A stretch of 11,696 nt of DNA, from contig RFUD01000029.1 in the NCBI GenBank assembly GCA_009923125.1, positions 1-11,696 on the forward strand. Reading direction: 5' to 3'. Under the pieces are notes generated by a model. It had not been told where the DNA came from, made no database searches, and saw nothing but the letters and a program-made list of their open reading frames with translations. The first letter of the stretch is position 1; each line of letters starts with the position of its first letter. Position numbers and translations under genes: made by a program. Positions 9,701 to 11,696 of this stretch are shown in pieces. This stretch comes from Planctomycetia bacterium (GTDB lineage Bacteria; Planctomycetota; Planctomycetia; Pirellulales; UBA1268).

Positions 9701-10081
9701 GGCACGCGTCTGCCGCAGGCTCACCCGCACCGTGACCTCGCAGGTGTCGCCACCACGCGCGCCGAGATCGCCCGTGATCTCGACCCGTTCGAGCACCGCC
9801 GCCGGGGGCTGGGGAACCGCCGGCAGGCCGTCCCGGATGCGCAGCAGATCGACGAAGTCGCGGTAGCGAAACCCCGGCACCGGCACCAGTCGCCCGGCAT
9901 CGTCGCGCAGATAATAGAGGTCGGGTTCGATCGCCTGGACGGCATCCGGCGACTCGCCACCGGCCTCCGCGGCGCGGGCCACGGGCGACATACCCCGGCA
10001 GGTCGCGACCGCGCACAGCACCAGCCAGACGGTCGCCGTGAACGACGGAAACCGGCGGCGCGGATGGCGGTGTGCGGGCAT
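6749..10081 (-). CDS. Large exported membrane-anchored protein, unknown function
   Basis: An 1110-residue protein. The ATG at 10079-10081 is preferred to the upstream start at 10144 because AGAGGA (10086-10091) lies four bases before it and the product then starts with a normal export signal: HRHPRRR, a hydrophobic core at about 17-28, and a cut near ARA (35-37). The mature part opens with DLYYLRDDAGRLVPVPGF (VPVP at 66-69) and LELGG (134-138). A long region of alternating hydrophobic residues, rich in Val, Thr and Arg, follows and looks all-beta. A segment LPAGF...VDGVGV...VPLPAAGRSS near 817-850 matches the corresponding part of its neighbour. Three hydrophobic helices at about 990-1009, 1017-1032 and 1033-1055 precede a Gly/Pro/Ser-rich tail of about 55 residues. 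It overlaps the next gene by four bases, so the two are very likely translated together. No catalytic motif was recognised; an envelope role is inferred from topology only. Confidence 0.85.
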   Translation of the reverse strand: MPAHRHPRRRFPSFTATVWLVLCAVATCRGMSPVARAAEAGGESPDAVQAIEPDLYYLRDDAGRLVPVPGFRYRDFVDLLRIRDGLPAVPQPPAAVLERVEITGDLGARGGDTCEVTVRVSLRQTRAGWSRVPLELGGMVVTTPPRHEGEGRLIVDVDQRGRGYEAWLEAAVDSHHSLTLVGLVPVARGPNGETLRLTVPRATASLVRLATPRVTPRVDVQPAGAAIRVEPAAETAAGSMVECAGVAGPTTILIAAAGETAWSGAAPPQAVVESVVRIDGTLATTTASIQLEGLGPEPQDLRIAVPPGSRIERVADPATLVEVVGSAETPQAVVRVRPDAAGRAVVDVACERPIEVRSAPVVEALGFAVAGIPAWRQRGRVSVVVEGDWQVEWEDSGGNRRVDPPVAARRPGFVAAFAYDAQPATLPLRVRPRGSRVVVEPAYRYAVGATRIALVAKLRVVVRGAPASRVVLGLEGWNVDEVGPTTLVDAAAVTTEGGRLAIPFVQPLSGEATIEARCSLPIDRTQAELAWKLPVPRADLVGPAEVTITSDSDIEILPEVSAMTGLVRQVASAPRSGESPVLAYRVDGTEGRFAARRRFLARRVDASIVAQTTVGPQRIRVEETIRFTVANVPLEFVDLAVPRRVIDDGSLEVRQAGDLLNPFEVSAPADAPEGLVALRVMLANPLLGTGDVSISYAVPMPDVPAAATVGENLPLVLPTEARIVRQSVAVTASEQYAVDLRGTAWTRDTALPTVGPSRVWQATSAESEIPLAVALQSESGTVDTTVEAAWYETRLLPDRHDETFTCAITSSTPEVRLMLPAGFGAARAAGAPAARCTVDGVGVVAAEDADGTVRVPLPAAGRSSVLVIEMSRPRRVADLLPGLPAWLVLEPPRFPTGTVLRRFYWELRMESDEHVVVPPAAWTSQQRWQWGAFGPEYAPLVSHTAIAEWVAAAAGRRVASPDMPVAERRVVYAGVGDPGTGRVWLAPTWFLVLTVSGAALALGLAIVYSRAMRRVSTLVSVGAVAALGAAFIPDLLPLLGLAALPGILLALLAAGLRWVVDRRTDATRGSGFTVSPDSSTRFGPAASVVIAATPSAASPDGPGPGRGGRE

Positions 10082-10122
10082 CGAATCCTCTCGTCTCCCG
10101 GCGGGACTGCCGGCGAACGCGC

Positions 10123-10141
10123 GGCGACGGCACCCGTCGCC
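10123..10141. terminator. Perfect 8-bp hairpin upstream of the 1110-residue gene
   Basis: GGCGACGG (10123-10130) and CCGTCGCC (10134-10141) form a perfect stem with a three-base loop. It lies 41 bases before the ATG of the 1110-residue gene and about 125 bases after the stop of the phosphatase gene. A second weaker dyad (10098-10113) follows nearer the ATG. No U-run is present. It may be a terminator remnant or a leader structure. Confidence 0.3.
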
Positions 10142-10171
10142 CACCTCACGACCTTAGTTCGCAGCCCGGCC

Positions 10172-10190
10172 CGACGCACGCGTTGCGTCG
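10172..10190. terminator. 7-bp hairpin downstream of the phosphatase gene
   Basis: CGACGCA (10172-10178) and TGCGTCG (10184-10190) pair around a CGCGT loop, roughly 77 bases after the phosphatase stop codon. It is a candidate for ending the phosphatase transcript, but no U-run follows on the minus strand. Confidence 0.3.
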
Positions 10191-10226
10191 CGTTTCCGAC
10201 GGCACAGCCGGCGCAACCGCGACAAT

Positions 10227-10254
10227 CCCTCCCCGTGGAAGCCCTCCCCGTGGA
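10227..10254. repeat. Two direct copies of CCCTCCCCGTGGA
   Basis: Identical 13-base copies at 10227-10239 and 10242-10254 are separated by two bases. They lie directly after the stop of the phosphatase gene at 10267, where nothing codes. On the minus strand each reads TCCACGGGGAGGG. The function is unknown; it is probably a local duplication. Confidence 0.7.
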
Positions 10255-10266
10255 CGGTCGTGGCGC

Positions 10267-11073
10267 TCAGGCCGGCAGCAACCGGCCGAGGGCGTCGAGC
10301 AGGTGCGGAGTCGCCGCGGCGATGAAGGCCGGCTGGTCGAGCGCGACCCGCCCCGATGGGCCGCCCGCGAACGGCCCGATCACGCCGCCGGCCTCGGCGA
10401 CGAGCAGCAGGCCCGCGGCGACGTCCCACGACGAGATGCGGCGCACCCAGAACGCGTCGAGTCGGCCGCAGGCGATGTAGGCGAGATTGATCGCGGTGGA
10501 GCCGGTGCGCCGCACCGAATGCACGTGGGGCAGCACGGCGAGAAAGTCGGCGACGGCGTGTGAATCCGCCGCCACGTGCGGCGGAAAGCTGACGGCCACG
10601 AGCGCGTCGATGGGCTGCGTCGTGGCGGCGGCCCGGATCGCCCGGCCGTTGAGCGCCGCCCCGCCGCCCGCCCGGGCCGTGAAGCACTCGTCGCGCACCG
10701 GGTCGTAGATGGCGCCCACCAGGATGTCGTCGCCGCGTGCGAGCGCCACCGAAACGCAGTAGGCGGGAAACCCATGCACGTAATTCGACGTGCCGTCGAG
10801 CGGATCGACGATCCAGCGCAGGCCATCCGGCCCCGGCGGCGCCGGCGCCGCTTCGGGAAGCGATTCCTCGCCGAGAAACCCATGCCCGGGAAACTCCCCG
10901 AGCACGATCCGCCGGATCTCGCGCTGCGCGGCGAAATCGGCCTCGGTCACGAGGTCGCGATGGGCTTTCTGCGACACGCCGAATCGCCCGCTCCACTCCA
11001 CCAGCACCCGGCCGCCGGCCCGGGCCGCCGCTTCGCACACGTCGAGGTGATCCGGCATGCCAAGCGCTCGCAT
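10267..11073 (-). CDS. suhB: Inositol monophosphatase family protein (SuhB-like)
   Basis: A 268-residue, Mg-dependent phosphatase-fold protein, the usual length for bacterial inositol-1-phosphatases, which hydrolyse inositol monophosphates or related sugar phosphates in the cytoplasm. The family signatures are intact: DLVTEAD (40-46), GEES with the metal ligand Glu70 (68-71), WIVDPLDGTSNYVHG (87-101) with metal ligands Asp90 and Asp93 and Thr95, GGAALNGRAI (137-146), and SSWDVAAG (214-221) with Asp217, followed by EAGG. No signal peptide is seen. The ATG at 11071-11073 starts inside a 10-bp tandem repeat and has no clear ribosome binding site; Met6 (11056-11058) is an alternative with no better site. 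It precedes the two giant genes in the same direction, but a 185-base gap with dyads makes co-transcription uncertain. The family is sure; the exact substrate (inositol phosphate, 3'-phosphoadenosine phosphate or histidinol phosphate) is not. Confidence 0.93.
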   Translation of the reverse strand: MRALGMPDHLDVCEAAARAGGRVLVEWSGRFGVSQKAHRDLVTEADFAAQREIRRIVLGEFPGHGFLGEESLPEAAPAPPGPDGLRWIVDPLDGTSNYVHGFPAYCVSVALARGDDILVGAIYDPVRDECFTARAGGGAALNGRAIRAAATTQPIDALVAVSFPPHVAADSHAVADFLAVLPHVHSVRRTGSTAINLAYIACGRLDAFWVRRISSWDVAAGLLLVAEAGGVIGPFAGGPSGRVALDQPAFIAAATPHLLDALGRLLPA

Positions 11074-11110
11074 CAGGGGCGATCAGGGGCGATCAGGGTC
11101 GATCAAAGGC
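11071..11110. repeat. 10-bp tandem repeat (about four GATCAGGGGC units) at the phosphatase start
   Basis: Consecutive units read CATCAGGGGC, GATCAGGGGC, GATCAGGGTC and GATCAAAGGC, so the copies decay away from the gene. The first unit supplies the start codon of the phosphatase gene (CAT on the plus strand). The array fills the place where its ribosome binding site should be and lies between two divergent genes. It may be a simple duplication or an operator-like array with one repeat per helical turn. Confidence 0.8.
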
Positions 11111-11186
11111 GAAAGGAACGGCGCGTCCAGAGTATGCTCGGGCGACCCCTCGGTGCCCGGATGACGTCGCGAGGAATATAGCAGCC

Positions 11187-11696
11187 ATGGCCCCCTCGGC
11201 ACCCGCAACGGCGTGGGCGATCTCCTCGGGATGCGCCACGTGCCTGCTCGCCGGCCCGCCCTCGCGCATCGACCTCGACCGGCCCACGGCCGGCATCCAG
11301 CTCTGGCGGCAGGGCTCCGAGCCGCAGCGGCTGCTCGGCCTCGACGTCGAGGCGGCGTGCGTGCGGCGCGACGCCTGGTGCCGCGGGGGTGATGTGACCG
11401 CCGTCTACGAACCGGTCGGCGGCGCTCCGCTGCGGGCGACCGCGATGTGGCGGGCGACGCCGTCGTGGTGCGATGCGACCTTCGCGCCGGACGTCTGGCG
11501 CCGTGAACTCGTGGTGTCGGCGCAGACGCCGTTGCTGGAGGCGACTCCGCGGATCGCCGTGACCGCCGACGTCGCGGGGAGGAATGCGACGCCGTTGACG
11601 GTCCGCCCGGGAGGCCTTGCGGCGCCCGGGCCGGACGAACCGCCGCACGGCCCCCAAGCACCGAGCATGATGCCGAGGTCTGCGCCGTCCACGGTG
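11187..11696 (+). CDS. Uncharacterised protein, incomplete; 3' part off window or disrupted
   Basis: An open frame of 170 codons with no stop before the window end, transcribed divergently from the phosphatase gene. The ATG at 11187 is preceded by GAGG at 11171-11174, a rather distant ribosome binding site. The first about 130 codons look like a real protein: nearly all third positions are G or C, and there are five Trp residues with a balanced composition, for example IQLWRQGSEPQRLLGLDVEA, then WCRGGDVTAVYEPVGG and VVSAQTPLLEATPRIAV. I recall, without being able to confirm it, that planctomycete hypothetical proteins share an 'RGGDLVATY' type segment. From about residue 133 on, the product becomes Pro/Ala/Ser-rich and is antisense to a dockerin-like coding stretch, so this part is probably not native. 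No export signal or enzyme motif is convincing. Function unknown. Confidence 0.6.
   Translation, partial: MAPSAPATAWAISSGCATCLLAGPPSRIDLDRPTAGIQLWRQGSEPQRLLGLDVEAACVRRDAWCRGGDVTAVYEPVGGAPLRATAMWRATPSWCDATFAPDVWRRELVVSAQTPLLEATPRIAVTADVAGRNATPLTVRPGGLAAPGPDEPPHGPQAPSMMPRSAPSTV
11639..11696 (-). pseudogene. Partial dockerin-like repeat (DGADLGIMLGAWGPC)
   Basis: Read on the minus strand from the right edge, the frame gives TVDGADLGIMLGAWGPCGG. This matches the second half of the dockerin type I-like repeat (typically D-x-N-G-D-G-x-V-D-G-x-D-L-x-x-L-L-x-x-W-G) found at the C-termini of many secreted planctomycete proteins. The first half would lie outside the window. No stop follows the repeat as expected; the frame runs on to 11405 through sequence that is antisense to the plus-strand gene. 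It is therefore either the tail of a protein arriving from the right or a displaced fragment. The assignment rests on a short stretch. Confidence 0.4.

Noticed and set aside
7253..10480. A 1075-codon open frame on the plus strand
   Set aside because: It is antisense to the 1110-residue gene and runs into the phosphatase gene. It is His/Arg/Pro-rich with no recognisable domain, so it is a shadow frame.
11133..11138. A TATGCT -10-like hexamer between the divergent genes
   Set aside because: No matching -35 element at suitable spacing was found, and single hexamers occur by chance.
11232..11234. A lipoprotein cysteine (SSGC) in the plus-strand gene at the right
   Set aside because: Only 15 residues precede it, there is no positively charged start or hydrophobic core, and the lipobox lacks the usual Leu.
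11083..11661. Minus-strand frames of 184 and 192 codons opposite the plus-strand gene
   Set aside because: Their products are Arg/Ala/Pro-rich shadow sequence. The plus strand has the better codon pattern and the more protein-like composition over the first about 390 bases.

Overview
The window looks like a chromosomal piece of a very GC-rich member of the Planctomycetota. The evidence is indirect. There are very large exported proteins with '(L/Y)VPVP' and 'LxLGG' N-terminal motifs, a secreted HEVTH peptidase whose style ('LPHEVTH...PRWADEG') I recall from planctomycete genomes, and a dockerin-like 'DGADLGIMLGAWG' peptide at the right edge. No ribosomal or other phylogenetic marker is present, so no lower rank can be given. 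The extreme GC content leaves long stop-free shadow frames opposite every real gene.

Layout from right to left, in the direction of transcription of most genes. A divergent region at 11074-11186, with a 10-bp tandem repeat, separates an incomplete plus-strand gene (11187 to the window end) from an inositol-monophosphatase-family gene (10267-11073, minus). After a 185-bp gap rich in dyads come two huge genes whose ends overlap by ATGA: an 1110-residue exported, membrane-anchored protein (6749-10081) and a 1898-residue one (1056-6752). After another gap of about 220 bp comes a secreted gluzincin-like metallopeptidase (836 to beyond the left edge).

The two giant genes are clearly a translationally coupled pair. 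Comparing their sequences by eye shows that they are also related: three copies of one module occur, one in the first protein and two in tandem in the second. Each copy begins with a VP(V/E)P motif, reaches an LxLGG motif 59-72 residues later, contains a late LPxG...DG segment, and ends in membrane helices. The second protein has what looks like a complete internal signal peptide at the A/B boundary, so it is probably a fusion of two secreted, membrane-anchored proteins, or carries an internal start. Their function is unknown; I place them at the cell envelope only from topology.

The right edge is odd: the plus-strand gene runs without a stop into sequence whose other strand encodes half a dockerin-like repeat, suggesting a broken gene, a repeat insertion or an assembly junction. 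The window holds no convincing RNA gene, CRISPR array, transposase or integrase.
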